Positions 1 to 9,628 of a stretch of 64,000 nucleotides of DNA are shown here, in pieces. Where the stretch lies: the NCBI GenBank assembly GCA_017744315.1, contig JAGIBN010000001.1, forward strand, positions 1 to 64,000, given 5' to 3'. How positions within the stretch are numbered: position 1 is the stretch's first letter; each line of letters opens with the position of its first letter. The translations under genes were made by a program, and so were the position numbers. This DNA is from Porphyrobacter sp. (GTDB taxonomy: Bacteria > Pseudomonadota > Alphaproteobacteria > Sphingomonadales > Sphingomonadaceae). The notes beneath the pieces are model-generated. The model saw nothing but the letters and a program-made list of their open reading frames with translations, made no database searches and was not told the origin of the DNA.

Positions 1-1
1 C

Positions 2-1612
2 TCCAACGACATCGTAATTATCGTTGGCAGCGCGCTGGTTGTAAGCGCAGCGGTTGCCCGGTCGGGCGTGATCGAGCGCGCTGTCAATCGGGTGGCGCCG
101 CGCCTGACCGGCTTTCGGGCGCAATTGTTGGTCTTGATCATCGCGGTTGCCGCCATGAGCGCTTTCGTGAAGAACATCGGAGCGCTGGCGATCATGATGC
201 CTATCGCGTTCCAGATGTCGCGCCGATCGGGCACGCCGATTTCCTCCTACCTCATGCCGATGGCGTTCGCGTCGCTCTTGGGCGGATTGATGACGCTGGT
301 TGGCACCTCCCCCAACGTGATCGTGTCCGGCCTGCGCGAGGAGATGACGGGCACGCCTTTCGGGATGTTCGACTATTTCCCCGTTGGCGCCACGCTAACC
401 GCGGTTGGGCTGGCCTTCCTCGCGGTCGGCTATCGCCTGCTCCCTACCGGACAGAAGCCGGCGGCGGCGCTTGGCGAGGTGCTGGACGTTCAGGCCTATC
501 TGACCGAGGCCAGGGTAGTCTCGGGATCCGCCGCCGAAGGCAAATCGATTGCCGACCTTGGCGACGCGGCCGAGGGCGTTTCCGTCGCTGCGGTTATCCG
601 TGAAGGCGAGGATCGCGAGGCGAGCTGCGATACCGTCCTCAACGCGGGCGACATCGTCCTGCTTCAAGGCGCGCCTGATGCCCTGGAAAGGATCATCGCC
701 AAGGCCTCGCTCGAGCTGGAAGGGCAGGATCGCACTTTCGCGGTTGCGCGCGGCGAAGAGGTTGGCGTGATCGAAGCGGTGATCGCGCACGGTTCGGTGC
801 TCGTCGGCGAGGCGGCCGGACGGCTCGAGCTGCATCGCCGGCACGATATCAATCTTCTCGCAGTCAGCCGCAGCGGGGTTCGCTTCACCGAACGGCTTCG
901 CGGGATCAACTTGCGGGCGGGCGATGTCATCGTGCTGCAAGGCGTGCTCTCGCGCCTGCCTGCCAAGTTGCAGGAGCTGGGCTGCCTCCCCTTGGCCGAA
1001 CGCGAAGTGCGGCTTGGCAAGCTGAGCCGCTCAATCCTGCCCTTGCTGACCCTGGCCGTGGCAATGGCGTTGACCGCGTTTGGCCTGGTCTCGGTGCAGC
1101 TCGCGTTTTTCGGGGCCGCCGCCGCGACCGTCATGGTGGGGGCCTTGCCGCTGCGCGAGGCTTATGCCGCCATTGATTGGCCGATCCTGGTGATGCTTGC
1201 GGCGCTGATCCCGATCAGCGAAGCGATCCAGCAGACCGGCGGCACCGACTTGATCGCCCAGGGCCTGTCACACGCCGCGATCGGACTGCCTCCCCTGGCC
1301 GCCCTGGCACTGATCCTAGTTGCGGCAATGGCGCTGACCCCGTTCCTCAACAACGCCGCGACTGTTCTCGTCATGGCGCCCATCGCGGCGGAGTTTGCGA
1401 CCGGATTGGGTTATCGGCCCGATGCATTCCTGATGGCGGTCGCAGTCGGCGCGGCCTGTGATTTCCTCACCCCGATCGGCCACCAGTGCAACACGCTGGT
1501 CATGGGGCCGGGCGGTTACCGCTTTGGCGACTACTGGCGGCTGGGCCTTCCCTTGTCCCTGCTGGTTGTCGTCCTTGGCGTGCCTTTGATCGGGATAGTT
1601 TGGCCGGTCTGA
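2..1612 (+). CDS. SLC13-type permease with TrkA-C (RCK-C) domains, 5' truncated by window edge
   Basis: Inner-membrane anion/dicarboxylate-type permease of the SLC13/DASS class. The reading frame is already open at base 2 and runs into the GTG at 68, so the gene starts outside the window. Hydrophobic segments flank a cytoplasmic block (about residues 140-310 counted from the GTG) that reads as two RCK-C/TrkA-C regulatory domains (AAEGKSIADLG, VLVGEAAGRLELHRRHDINL). The transporter signature NNAATVLVMAPIA lies near residue 435. Substrate cannot be told from the sequence. The next gene is convergent. Confidence 0.85.
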   Translation, partial: SNDIVIIVGSALVVSAAVARSGVIERAVNRVAPRLTGFRAQLLVLIIAVAAMSAFVKNIGALAIMMPIAFQMSRRSGTPISSYLMPMAFASLLGGLMTLVGTSPNVIVSGLREEMTGTPFGMFDYFPVGATLTAVGLAFLAVGYRLLPTGQKPAAALGEVLDVQAYLTEARVVSGSAAEGKSIADLGDAAEGVSVAAVIREGEDREASCDTVLNAGDIVLLQGAPDALERIIAKASLELEGQDRTFAVARGEEVGVIEAVIAHGSVLVGEAAGRLELHRRHDINLLAVSRSGVRFTERLRGINLRAGDVIVLQGVLSRLPAKLQELGCLPLAEREVRLGKLSRSILPLLTLAVAMALTAFGLVSVQLAFFGAAAATVMVGALPLREAYAAIDWPILVMLAALIPISEAIQQTGGTDLIAQGLSHAAIGLPPLAALALILVAAMALTPFLNNAATVLVMAPIAAEFATGLGYRPDAFLMAVAVGAACDFLTPIGHQCNTLVMGPGGYRFGDYWRLGLPLSLLVVVLGVPLIGIVWPV

Positions 1613-1805
1613 ATGGGCCGATCTTGGTATAGATTAAGTTATGCGGAATCAGAAAGCTAAGCCCCGGCTCCTGCGGAATTTTTGTCATCAGAGACGTGTT
1701 GCCCTCAATGAATTGCCTTCTGACGGTCGGCTTTCGCGTTCCGAGAACTTGAACAGTCGGTCCGCAACACAAGCCGCCGCCAGCCTTTTGACCCAACACA
1801 CGTTG
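1613..1805. other. Convergent intergenic gap
   Basis: About 190 bases between the end of the permease and the end of the histidine kinase on the other strand. I see no RNA gene and no convincing terminator hairpin here. Open frames crossing this gap are shadows of the kinase. Confidence 0.5.
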
Positions 1806-4670
1806 TCAATTTCTACCGTCCAGGGAAATCGCGTTTTCAGGCAGTTCCGTCGCCTCGGCTATCGCTCGGGCGAGCTGGACTTGGTTAAAGGGCTTGGTCA
1901 ACCGCACCACCCTCCGACTGAGACCTTCGAGCCCTTCGCCGTAGCCGCTCGCAATGACGACGGGCACCGGTCTTATGGCGTCCAGCGCCGCGATCAGCTC
2001 AGTCCCAGTCATGCCCGGCATGGCCTGGTCCGTGATAACCACCTCGATCCCGGATTCTGCTTGGAATTCGATGAGCGCGTCCGCGCCAGAAGCCGCCTCT
2101 TTTGCCGAGTGACCGAGGTCCTCCACCAGCGCAGCCGTGTTCATGAGGATCAGCGGGTCGTCGTCGACAACGAGAATGGAGAGACGTTTAGCCATCCCAG
2201 GCAGATCATTGGACTCGACCGTCTTTTCGCCGGAGACCTCCCCCACGTCGACTGGCAGCCAGAGGACGGCGCTCGTACCTTCACCGATCGCGCTTTGAAT
2301 TTCGAAGGCTCCCCCGATTTGCTGAGCCATGCCGTGTACCATCGAGAGACCGAGGCCGGTTCCCTTGCCAACGCCCTTGGTCGTAAAGAAGGGCTCGGTC
2401 GCACGCAGAAGGGTGTCCTCGTCCATACCTTCGCCCATGTCGGCCACGACGAGCCGGACGTATTCGCCAGCCGCCAACCCATTTTTTTGTTCGCCGGATC
2501 CCACCTCTTTTGTCGCGGAAATGGCAATCGGCCCGCCAGACGGCATCGCGTCGCGAGCGTTAACGATCAGATTAAGGAGTGCCATCTCCAGTTGGTTGGC
2601 ATCGACGCGCACCCGAGAAAGTCCGAGCGGGAGATTGACCGATATCGGCCAACCTGGCCCGATCGAACGCTGCACCAGATCGCCCATCCCGGAAAGCAAC
2701 TGTGAGACGTCAATCGATCCGACCTTAAGGTCTTGACGGCGGGCAAACGCGAGCATGCGCTGCGTCAGTGTGGCACCGCGCTGCGCGCCTTCCATGGCGT
2801 TCTTGATCAATCTCTGGGTGAGTGGATCTTCTGGGATGCGCTTTCGCAGCAGGTCGAGGCTGCTCATCACCGCCATCAGGAGGTTGTTGAAGTCATGAGC
2901 TATACCCCCTGTGAGCTGACCGATCGCTTCCATTTTCTGCGATTGAAAAAGTGCTTCCCTGGCCTGCTCCAGTTCGCGCTGGGTTTGCTCACGCTCGGTG
3001 ATGTCGCGAGTGATCTTCGCGAAGCCGATCGGGGTGCCCGCGTCGTCGCGGATAGTATCGATTACGACGCTAGCTCTGAAACGCGTGCCATCTTTCTTTA
3101 CCCTCCAGCCTTCAGCAGAGAGGCGGCCTTCACGCCGGGCGGTTTCGAGCGCACGCTCTGGTTCCCCTGAGGCTCGGTCTTCGTCAGTGTAGAACCGCGA
3201 AAAATGGCGACCGATGATTTCCTCGGGTTCGTAGCCCTTGATCCGCCTCGCGCCCTCATTCCAACTGGAAACTCGCCCTTCCGGGTCAATCATATATATC
3301 GCGTAATCGGTCACGCCTTGGACGAGATGCCGGAACTGTTCCTGACTTTTGCTGAGAGCCTCCTCTGCCAACAAGCGGCTGGTCACATCGCGACCGTAAG
3401 CATAGACAAGTCCGTCCTCCATCGACGTATGCCACTCGATCCAGCGCACGTTGCCGTCGACGGTAACGTAGCGGCTTTCGAAATTCGTGAGCTGATGGTC
3501 TGCGATCGCTCGGGCTAAAGCGAGACCGCTTTCGTGCACGTCATCGGGATGCATGAACTCGCTGAAATGGCGGCCAACCACGTCCTCGGCATGATGGCCA
3601 AGGATTCGCGTCCAGGCTGGGCTGACCGACTGTAAATGACCCTGCGCGTCGACCACGATCATCAAATCGCGTGAGACGGTCCAGATGCGGTCAGCTCGCC
3701 GTCGCTCGCTATGTAGTGCGGATACATTAGCGAAAGCGCCGGCAATTTGCGCGGCTACAAGTCGCGCGACGCTGAGGATTTCCGGGTCGTTGGGCCGATA
3801 GGGGTTGAGACCGAGAATGAGTGAGCCGTCGAGTGTCGATCCAGTGGGGTCCGGTATTGGAATCGCAATGGCCTCGCGCGGCAACCTGTCCCAATCTCCC
3901 ATGGGCCAAGGCACGTCCTGCTCCAGCTCAAAGATCGTTCCGGCGGGATCGTCCGCCGATTGCGCTAACTCATCCAAGGCGGAGCCCAGTGAAGCATCGG
4001 TTGCAATGCGCTCTTCAGAAGATGCCACGCCCCTCGGCAAACGGAGCAGGGCGAAGGGAAAATCGCGGCGGTTGGCAGCGAACGCCGACCGCGTCGCTTC
4101 AAGGATAGTCGACGTGTCGTCTGCACCCACCAGCGCCGTTCCCAGCCGGCGCAATGTCTCCATGCGCCGCTCCGCCAAGACAGGGGCGGTGTCCTCCCTC
4201 ACTATGCACAAAAGGCCTTCGACGTTGCCGTCTGCCGCATAGAGGGGGCTGTATGAAAAGCTGTGGTAGGTCTCCTCTGGATAGCCGCTTCGCTCCAGGA
4301 GCAAAAGCAGCTCCTTATTCCAGGTAGCCTGCCCGCCACGAACACGATCGACTTGTTCGGCGACGTCCTCATAGACTTCAGACCACACCTCCCGGAACGG
4401 GCGTCCGAGCATGGTTGGATGTTTGATCCCGAGAGTTGGGATATAGGCATCGTTATAGAAAAAGCGCAGGTCGGGACCCCAGCCCAGCCACATCTCGAAG
4501 CGGGAGGTTAGCAACATCCGCAGAGGGATCTTCAATGCATCGGGCCAGCCTTCTGGATTGCCCAGCGATGTGCTGGACCAATCGTGGCTCCGCATAAGGC
4601 GAGACATCTCGCTGTCGCCTGGAAACACGTCGTCCAGGCCTCCGCTGTCACCGCTCATCCGAACCCCCAC
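1806..4670 (-). CDS. PAS-domain hybrid sensor histidine kinase with C-terminal receiver
   Basis: Soluble hybrid histidine kinase, probably sensing a small ligand, light or redox state through PAS domains. No membrane segment is visible. Order: N-terminal PAS-like domain (about 40-165), GAF-like region (170-315), PAS (330-435), PAS (440-560), HisKA with H-box His592 in IAHDFNNLL, ATPase with N-box [10 protein letters not shown] and G-box [13 protein letters not shown] (770-780), and a receiver domain (830-940) with acidic DDD at 836-838, acceptor Asp881 in TDQAMPG and Lys926. A GTG at 4670 preceded by AGGTGATGA was chosen; an ATG at 4658 with a GGGGG stretch is an equally good start. No partner regulator is adjacent. 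Confidence 0.9.
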   Translation of the reverse strand: MGVRMSGDSGGLDDVFPGDSEMSRLMRSHDWSSTSLGNPEGWPDALKIPLRMLLTSRFEMWLGWGPDLRFFYNDAYIPTLGIKHPTMLGRPFREVWSEVYEDVAEQVDRVRGGQATWNKELLLLLERSGYPEETYHSFSYSPLYAADGNVEGLLCIVREDTAPVLAERRMETLRRLGTALVGADDTSTILEATRSAFAANRRDFPFALLRLPRGVASSEERIATDASLGSALDELAQSADDPAGTIFELEQDVPWPMGDWDRLPREAIAIPIPDPTGSTLDGSLILGLNPYRPNDPEILSVARLVAAQIAGAFANVSALHSERRRADRIWTVSRDLMIVVDAQGHLQSVSPAWTRILGHHAEDVVGRHFSEFMHPDDVHESGLALARAIADHQLTNFESRYVTVDGNVRWIEWHTSMEDGLVYAYGRDVTSRLLAEEALSKSQEQFRHLVQGVTDYAIYMIDPEGRVSSWNEGARRIKGYEPEEIIGRHFSRFYTDEDRASGEPERALETARREGRLSAEGWRVKKDGTRFRASVVIDTIRDDAGTPIGFAKITRDITEREQTQRELEQAREALFQSQKMEAIGQLTGGIAHDFNNLLMAVMSSLDLLRKRIPEDPLTQRLIKNAMEGAQRGATLTQRMLAFARRQDLKVGSIDVSQLLSGMGDLVQRSIGPGWPISVNLPLGLSRVRVDANQLEMALLNLIVNARDAMPSGGPIAISATKEVGSGEQKNGLAAGEYVRLVVADMGEGMDEDTLLRATEPFFTTKGVGKGTGLGLSMVHGMAQQIGGAFEIQSAIGEGTSAVLWLPVDVGEVSGEKTVESNDLPGMAKRLSILVVDDDPLILMNTAALVEDLGHSAKEAASGADALIEFQAESGIEVVITDQAMPGMTGTELIAALDAIRPVPVVIASGYGEGLEGLSRRVVRLTKPFNQVQLARAIAEATELPENAISLDGRN

Positions 4671-4876
4671 TCATCACCTGTACCGGAACGCTCGCAAGGC
4701 CAGATCGTGCCGCAGGGGTTCCGGGTCCTTTGCTTTGCCGTGACAGCAACCTGTCCGGACTCCAAGTGCTTCGAGACAACAAGGCGGGCTCATGAAGGCG
4801 CAAGCTGATCGATAGAAGGGCACTTCCAAGCATTGGGCGGCTAAGGTGACGGTCCGTCTTTCACTCGGCTATTTGC

Positions 4877-5908
4877 CTAGGGGCGCACAAGCACTTTGAG
4901 CGCCTCACGATCATTCATCGCTCGATAGCCGTCGGGGACACCATCGAGGTCTGTTTCTCGGTCGAACACCCGTCCGGGCTCTATGCGCCCATCCATCACT
5001 TCTGGCAAAAGCTCGTCGATATAGGATCGTGTTGGCGCAGGTCCCCCCGCGATGGTTATGTTGCCGAAAAACGTGCCGTTTCCATCGATCGGCGCGTAAT
5101 GCGGCACACCGACGCGTCCGATCGCACCGCCGGGGCGAACGATCCCAAGCGCGGTGTCCATCGCCTGGGCTGAACCAACGCATTCCAGAACCGAATGAGC
5201 ACCGTAGCCGCCGGTGAGCTCGCGGACTTTCGCAATCGCTTCATTGCCTCGCTCGCTGACGACATCGGTCGCTCCGAATTCGCGGGCGAGAGCGAGACGG
5301 CTTTCGTGGCGGCCCATGATAATGATCCGCTCGGCGCCTAGGCGCCTGGCGGCGATCACTCCGCACAGCCCGACAGCGCCGTCACCGATCACGGACGCAG
5401 TGACCCCGGGGCGAACGCGCGAGGTCACCGCTGCGTGGTGGCCGGTGCCCATCACGTCAGACAGCGTCAGCAGCGCAGGCATCAGCGCGTCGTCCTGGCC
5501 AACATCGATCGGATAAAGCGTGCCGTCGGCCAGGGGAATGCGAAGCGCCTCGGCTTGTGCGCCGCCAGAGTCCCAGGAGCCGAAGAAGCCCCCGCTCGGG
5601 CACGCGGTATTCGTGCCTTCGTGGCAGATCGGGCATGTGCCGTCGGAGTAGCCGAACGGCATGATCACGATTTGGCCACGCTTGATGTGGTGAACGTCTT
5701 GGCCGACATCCTCGACAATGCCGATGGCCTCGTGCCCCATCGGCTGCCCTCGCGGGGTCTCCTCCAGGTCATTGTAGGGCCACAGGTCGCTGCCGCAGAT
5801 GCAGGCTCGGGTAACGCGTATCACCGCGTCAGTCGGCTCCTTGATAGCGGCGTCGGGGATGGACTCGATCCGGACGTCGCCGGCCTTGTGCATGACGGTT
5901 GCGCGCAT
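4877..5908 (-). CDS. Zinc-dependent alcohol dehydrogenase (MDR family)
   Basis: Medium-chain NAD(P)-dependent dehydrogenase oxidising or reducing an alcohol/aldehyde in the cytoplasm. Catalytic zinc motif ACICGSDLWPYND near residue 36; GHEAIGIVEDVG with the Glu ligand; Cys cluster CPICHEGTNTACPSGG near 95-110; Rossmann signature IGDGAVGLCGVIAARRLGA near 170. Its length, 343 aa, is normal. It lies 4 nt downstream of the cupin gene on the same strand, so the two are probably co-transcribed. Substrate unknown; formaldehyde- or threonine-dehydrogenase-like relatives exist. Confidence 0.88.
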   Translation of the reverse strand: MRATVMHKAGDVRIESIPDAAIKEPTDAVIRVTRACICGSDLWPYNDLEETPRGQPMGHEAIGIVEDVGQDVHHIKRGQIVIMPFGYSDGTCPICHEGTNTACPSGGFFGSWDSGGAQAEALRIPLADGTLYPIDVGQDDALMPALLTLSDVMGTGHHAAVTSRVRPGVTASVIGDGAVGLCGVIAARRLGAERIIIMGRHESRLALAREFGATDVVSERGNEAIAKVRELTGGYGAHSVLECVGSAQAMDTALGIVRPGGAIGRVGVPHYAPIDGNGTFFGNITIAGGPAPTRSYIDELLPEVMDGRIEPGRVFDRETDLDGVPDGYRAMNDREALKVLVRP

Positions 5909-5912
5909 TGTC

Positions 5913-6329
5913 TTACTGTCCCTTCTTCGTCGGGCCGGCGAGATATTCCTCGTCCGTCACATGCTCCATCCAGGTGACGGGTGATCCATCCTTCGTTTCC
6001 TGGATGGCGATGTGCGTCATGCCTTGGTGCGGCGTAGCTCCATGCCAGTGCTTATGCTCGGCAGGGCACCAGAGAATATCGCCAGCGTAGAATTCGTGGA
6101 CCGGCCCGCCAGCCACTTGCGTCCAGCCGACGCCTTCGGTGACGATTAGCGTCTGGCCGAGCGGATGCGTATGCCATGCCGTGCGGGCGCCGGGCTCGAA
6201 ATGCACGATGGCTCCGCTGACCCGCGAAGGCTCAGGCCGTTGAAACTGGCCAGTAATGGTGGCCTTGCCAGTAAAATACTCGGCCGGTCCAACCACTGTC
6301 TTCATGTCGGCTTTGGAGGCGATGTCCAT
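5913..6329 (-). CDS. Cupin-domain protein (quercetinase/mandelonitrile-lyase-like)
   Basis: Single-domain cupin of 138 aa, a metal-binding beta-barrel. Motif 1 is [19 protein letters not shown] with the His pair and Glu following (IVTEGVG). Motif 2 is [16 protein letters not shown]. The ATG at 6329 has GGGAG about 10 nt upstream. The frame stays open upstream, and about 30 codons before this ATG encode a hydrophobic stretch ([20 protein letters not shown]) resembling a signal peptide but without ATG or GTG. The annotated cytoplasmic form may therefore be N-terminally truncated. The alcohol dehydrogenase follows. Confidence 0.82.
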   Translation of the reverse strand: MDIASKADMKTVVGPAEYFTGKATITGQFQRPEPSRVSGAIVHFEPGARTAWHTHPLGQTLIVTEGVGWTQVAGGPVHEFYAGDILWCPAEHKHWHGATPHQGMTHIAIQETKDGSPVTWMEHVTDEEYLAGPTKKGQ

Positions 6330-6563
6330 GGTGGAACTCCCAGGAGAGTCAGCAGCGGCGGAGGTTGCGCTGAATGTTGTGTGGAACGCAGCGAGAACCA
6401 ACAGGTGCCCAAGGGGATTGCCACTGCTTCGCCGCGTTCTTGGTTGGAGTGCTTCGACACCTTCGGCAACGGTTGGGACACCACCTGATGCGGTCCGCAG
6501 TCGAACTGGCGGCAGGATCGAAGCATGCACCGGATCGTTGGCCGTGGGCGTGCGGAGATGTGA

Positions 6564-7322
6564 ATGAACTGGCCACAGCAATTGATAATCGTGCGCCACG
6601 GTCAGAGTGCCGGGAATGTTGCCAGAGATGCCGCGCACGATGCTGCCGCGGATCGCATCGCCCTCAATAGTCGTGACGCCGACGTGCCGCTAAGCGAGTT
6701 GGGCCGAGAGCAGGCTCGTGCGCTGGGCCTTTGGTTCGCCTCCCAACCAGAGGGCAAGCGCCCGAATGTCCTGCTTTCATCGCCCTATTGTCGCGCGCTT
6801 CAGACAGCCGAAGTCTTTCGTGAAGCAGGGGGAACCGTGGAGCATGAACCCATCTGTTTCGATGAGCGCCTGCGGGAAAAAGAGTTCGGCATACTCGACG
6901 GGCTGACCACTTTCGGGGTCGCAAAAGTCTTTCCGGAACAGGCCGAATTTCGCCACCTGCTCGGCAAGTTCTATCATCGTCCACCTGGTGGCGAGAGCTG
7001 GTGCGACGTCATACTCCGGCTGCGGTCGGTTCTCGATACGATCTCGCTGCACTATCGTGAACGGCGCGTCATGATTTTCACTCATCAGGTCGTCGTGCTT
7101 TGTATGCGATACATTCTCGAGACTCTCGATGAGGCATCCATCCTGAAGATCGACCAAGAAGGCGACATCGCAAATTGCGCCGTCACCGAATATCTCTTCG
7201 ATCCAAGCGCGGGCGCGGATGGAAAGCTTCAACTGGCCCGGTACAATGTGACAGCGCCCATGCGGCAACAAGACACGCCGGTTACTAGCGCTCCCGATCC
7301 GATCGTAGGACGCCGCGGTTAA
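6564..7322 (+). CDS. Histidine phosphatase (phosphoglycerate mutase-like) superfamily protein
   Basis: Cytoplasmic phosphatase or mutase of the branch-1 histidine phosphatase superfamily. The catalytic RHG motif sits at the N terminus ([11 protein letters not shown], His about 11); second Arg in [16 protein letters not shown]; acidic [11 protein letters not shown] near 110; second catalytic His in MIFTHQVV near 170. The ATG at 6564 follows GGAGATGTGA. The stop overlaps the next start by one base (TAATG), so it is translationally coupled to the NAD(P)HX dehydratase and may act in metabolite repair or phosphate-ester removal. Substrate unknown. Confidence 0.85.
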   Translation: MNWPQQLIIVRHGQSAGNVARDAAHDAAADRIALNSRDADVPLSELGREQARALGLWFASQPEGKRPNVLLSSPYCRALQTAEVFREAGGTVEHEPICFDERLREKEFGILDGLTTFGVAKVFPEQAEFRHLLGKFYHRPPGGESWCDVILRLRSVLDTISLHYRERRVMIFTHQVVVLCMRYILETLDEASILKIDQEGDIANCAVTEYLFDPSAGADGKLQLARYNVTAPMRQQDTPVTSAPDPIVGRRG

Positions 7323-8200
7323 TGGAGAAGCTGGATCGCAAGTGGCTGAAAGCCCATCCGCTTCCGAAACCCGCCGGTGGGGACAAAAATGCGCGCGGAC
7401 GCGTACTGGTCGTGGGTGGAGCGGAATTTGTGCCAGGAGCCCTCAGGCTAACGGGCGAGGCCGCGCTGCGCGCCGGAGCAGGAAAACTGCAGATGGCCAC
7501 GGTTCGGGCGGCAGCGGTATCTCTCGCAGTTCTGATGCCCGAGGCGGCGATGATTGCACTGCCCGCCGATGAAGACGGTGAAATCTCATCCGATGCAGTC
7601 GAACTACTGGGGGACCGTCTTAGTAAATGCGACACGCTGGTGCTCGGACCGGGTATGTCGGCCAGCGAACGAACCGAACAACTCACTGCTGCGCTCCTCG
7701 GTAGAACGTCCGAGGGGCAAACGATTGTCCTCGATGCCGCAGCGCTCACGTGTGCCGGCAAACTTGGGGACCTGATTGCCGCCCACAAGGGCCGCGTCAT
7801 TTTGACACCGCATTATGGTGAAATGGCTTACCTGACGGGACTTCCGTCAAAAGCCATCACGGACGACCCTCTCGCTGCGGCCGAACACGTCGCAGAGAAT
7901 TTTGGCGCCATCGTGGTGCTCAAAGGTACGCGGACGCTGGTCGCAGCGCTAGGACAGCCGACGTTGCGTTTCACCGGTGGAAATACAGGACTTGCGACTG
8001 GCGGTTCGGGCGACGTCCTTGCCGGCCTGATCGGTGGTATTGCCGCTCAGGGAGCTGACCCATTGAGTGCGGCGTGTTGGGGTGTTTTTATTCACGGCGC
8101 GGCAGGCGAGCTTGCAGCGAAGCAGATTGCTGAGATCGGCTTTTTGGCGAGGGACCTTTTGCCCGCTATTCCCAAATTGATCGCAAAATATCGATCCTGA
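7322..8200 (+). CDS. nnrD: ADP/ATP-dependent (S)-NAD(P)H-hydrate dehydratase
   Basis: Metabolite-repair enzyme restoring NAD(P)H from its hydrated form NAD(P)HX using ADP or ATP. Ribokinase-like fold with the family signature NTGLATGGSGDVLAGLIGGI (about 222-241), an N-terminal RGRVLVVGGAEFVPGA, and the substrate loop LVLGPGM. Only the dehydratase domain is present (292 aa); the NnrE epimerase half found in many bacterial fusions is absent, so the epimerase must be encoded elsewhere. Coupled to the upstream phosphatase. The next gene is convergent, 22 nt away. Confidence 0.92.
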   Translation: MEKLDRKWLKAHPLPKPAGGDKNARGRVLVVGGAEFVPGALRLTGEAALRAGAGKLQMATVRAAAVSLAVLMPEAAMIALPADEDGEISSDAVELLGDRLSKCDTLVLGPGMSASERTEQLTAALLGRTSEGQTIVLDAAALTCAGKLGDLIAAHKGRVILTPHYGEMAYLTGLPSKAITDDPLAAAEHVAENFGAIVVLKGTRTLVAALGQPTLRFTGGNTGLATGGSGDVLAGLIGGIAAQGADPLSAACWGVFIHGAAGELAAKQIAEIGFLARDLLPAIPKLIAKYRS

Positions 8201-8222
8201 CACGAGCCGCCATCAAAGCCGG

Positions 8223-9578
8223 TCACGGCCACGTGAAGAACACGCCGGCTGGATCATACTTCCTCCGTAACCTCTCGAGACGATGAAGCGCCTCAGGTGT
8301 AAAGCACTCGACCAGACGCGTTGGGGAGGCGGTTAAGTCTGCTTCGCCAACGTACCGGCCCACGCGAAAGGCATCGAGTGCCTGGTCGACGCGCCTCACC
8401 CAAGCTCGGTTATCGGCGTCATCCGCGGCGTTATCCCACATGGCGTAGATGCCTGCGCCCGTGCCACCCCCAACCGAAAGCGCTCCATCATTCGGGAGAG
8501 ATACGCGGGAATGCCCTCCGTAGGCCACCAGATCGATCGTCGAATGGGGGCTGCAAAGGGGGATGTCGTAAACCGCGAGCAACAGCTCTCCCAGCTTGGC
8601 CGAAGCCCAAAGATGATCTGCCGCAACGCGTTTTCCGTCTGGCATTGGCGAAAGCTTGAACAGCTCGGTGAAGGGCAACACCACTGCATCGGCCTCTCCT
8701 ATCAGTGTCGCTCGACGCGGAGGGGAGACGAAGGAGGACAGTCGCTCTCTTGCCTCGGTCTCGTCGTTGCCGCACGCCGAAACCCGAAGCACGATGGCCG
8801 GCTCACCCGAATCCCAATGAGACATTAGGAAGCACCCCACCTCTGTTTGCGGAGCCGCGGCGTCTGTCGCTGCACTCAACCAATCGGCCAGGAGGGGCGC
8901 ATGGTCTGCGGGAAATGCGGCGCGCCAAGCGCACGTCGCTGCTGGAAGGGGGTGAAGGGCGACATGATAGGTCGTGACTACCGCGAAAAAGCCGGGCCCA
9001 CCGCCGCGAGCAGCCCAGAATAGATCGGAATAGTGGCTCTCGTCCGCCAGGATGGCCCTGCCGTCGGCCAGCACCATTTCGATCGCCACAACGTTGGTAC
9101 AGGCTGCTCCCCATTCGCCCGAGTTCCATCCAAAGCCGCCATTGAGAAGATAGCCGCTGACGCTCACATCCGCGCAATGACCGACGGGAAAAGCAAACCC
9201 TTGTGCCGCGAGCTGCTGGCTTAGCACATCGCCTCGCACGCCGACGCCGACTTTCGCTTTTCGAGCCTCGCCATCGATTTCGACGAAATCCAACGCGCTT
9301 AGATCGAGCAGCACGCCGCCATTCCTCAGCGCAGCGCCGCCGTAGTGATGTCCTCCGCCCCGGGGTGAAACCTTCAAATCGTTAGCGGCCGCAAACCGAA
9401 CCGCTTCGACCACTTCCTCCCTGGAATGAACCCTGACTATCGCTTCGGGGTGGCGTGACCCGTTCAGCCGTTTGTTCCAGATCGCGTGATCGAGTTCTCC
9501 GGGGTATCCTGGGGAACCCCTGATTGTGATGTCGCCTTCCGCCACAGCTGATTTGTCGAAGGGCGGCCGTGCTCTCAT
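8223..9578 (-). CDS. BBE-type FAD-linked oxidase
   Basis: Flavoprotein oxidase/dehydrogenase of the PCMH (VAO) fold with a berberine-bridge C terminus (RRKYDPAGVFFTWP). The FAD-binding RGGGHHYGGAALRNGG near residue 75 contains the His expected for 8-alpha attachment, and GHCADVSVSGY near 135 carries a Cys at the position used for 6-S-cysteinyl attachment, so the flavin may be bicovalent. No signal peptide. It lies 50 nt after the MscS gene on the same strand and is probably the third gene of that operon. Substrate unknown (sugar or small phenolic typical). Confidence 0.87.
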   Translation of the reverse strand: MRARPPFDKSAVAEGDITIRGSPGYPGELDHAIWNKRLNGSRHPEAIVRVHSREEVVEAVRFAAANDLKVSPRGGGHHYGGAALRNGGVLLDLSALDFVEIDGEARKAKVGVGVRGDVLSQQLAAQGFAFPVGHCADVSVSGYLLNGGFGWNSGEWGAACTNVVAIEMVLADGRAILADESHYSDLFWAARGGGPGFFAVVTTYHVALHPLPAATCAWRAAFPADHAPLLADWLSAATDAAAPQTEVGCFLMSHWDSGEPAIVLRVSACGNDETEARERLSSFVSPPRRATLIGEADAVVLPFTELFKLSPMPDGKRVAADHLWASAKLGELLLAVYDIPLCSPHSTIDLVAYGGHSRVSLPNDGALSVGGGTGAGIYAMWDNAADDADNRAWVRRVDQALDAFRVGRYVGEADLTASPTRLVECFTPEALHRLERLRRKYDPAGVFFTWP

Positions 9579-9628
9579 CTATTGGAAACCGATCCGCAGC
9601 TCTGCCAGTTCCGGATCCGCCGCTTCAA

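Noticed and set aside
1641-2705. 354-codon plus-strand frame
   Set aside because: Lies wholly antisense to the histidine kinase, whose motifs (H-box, N-box, receiver) are unmistakable; no recognisable protein pattern on this strand.
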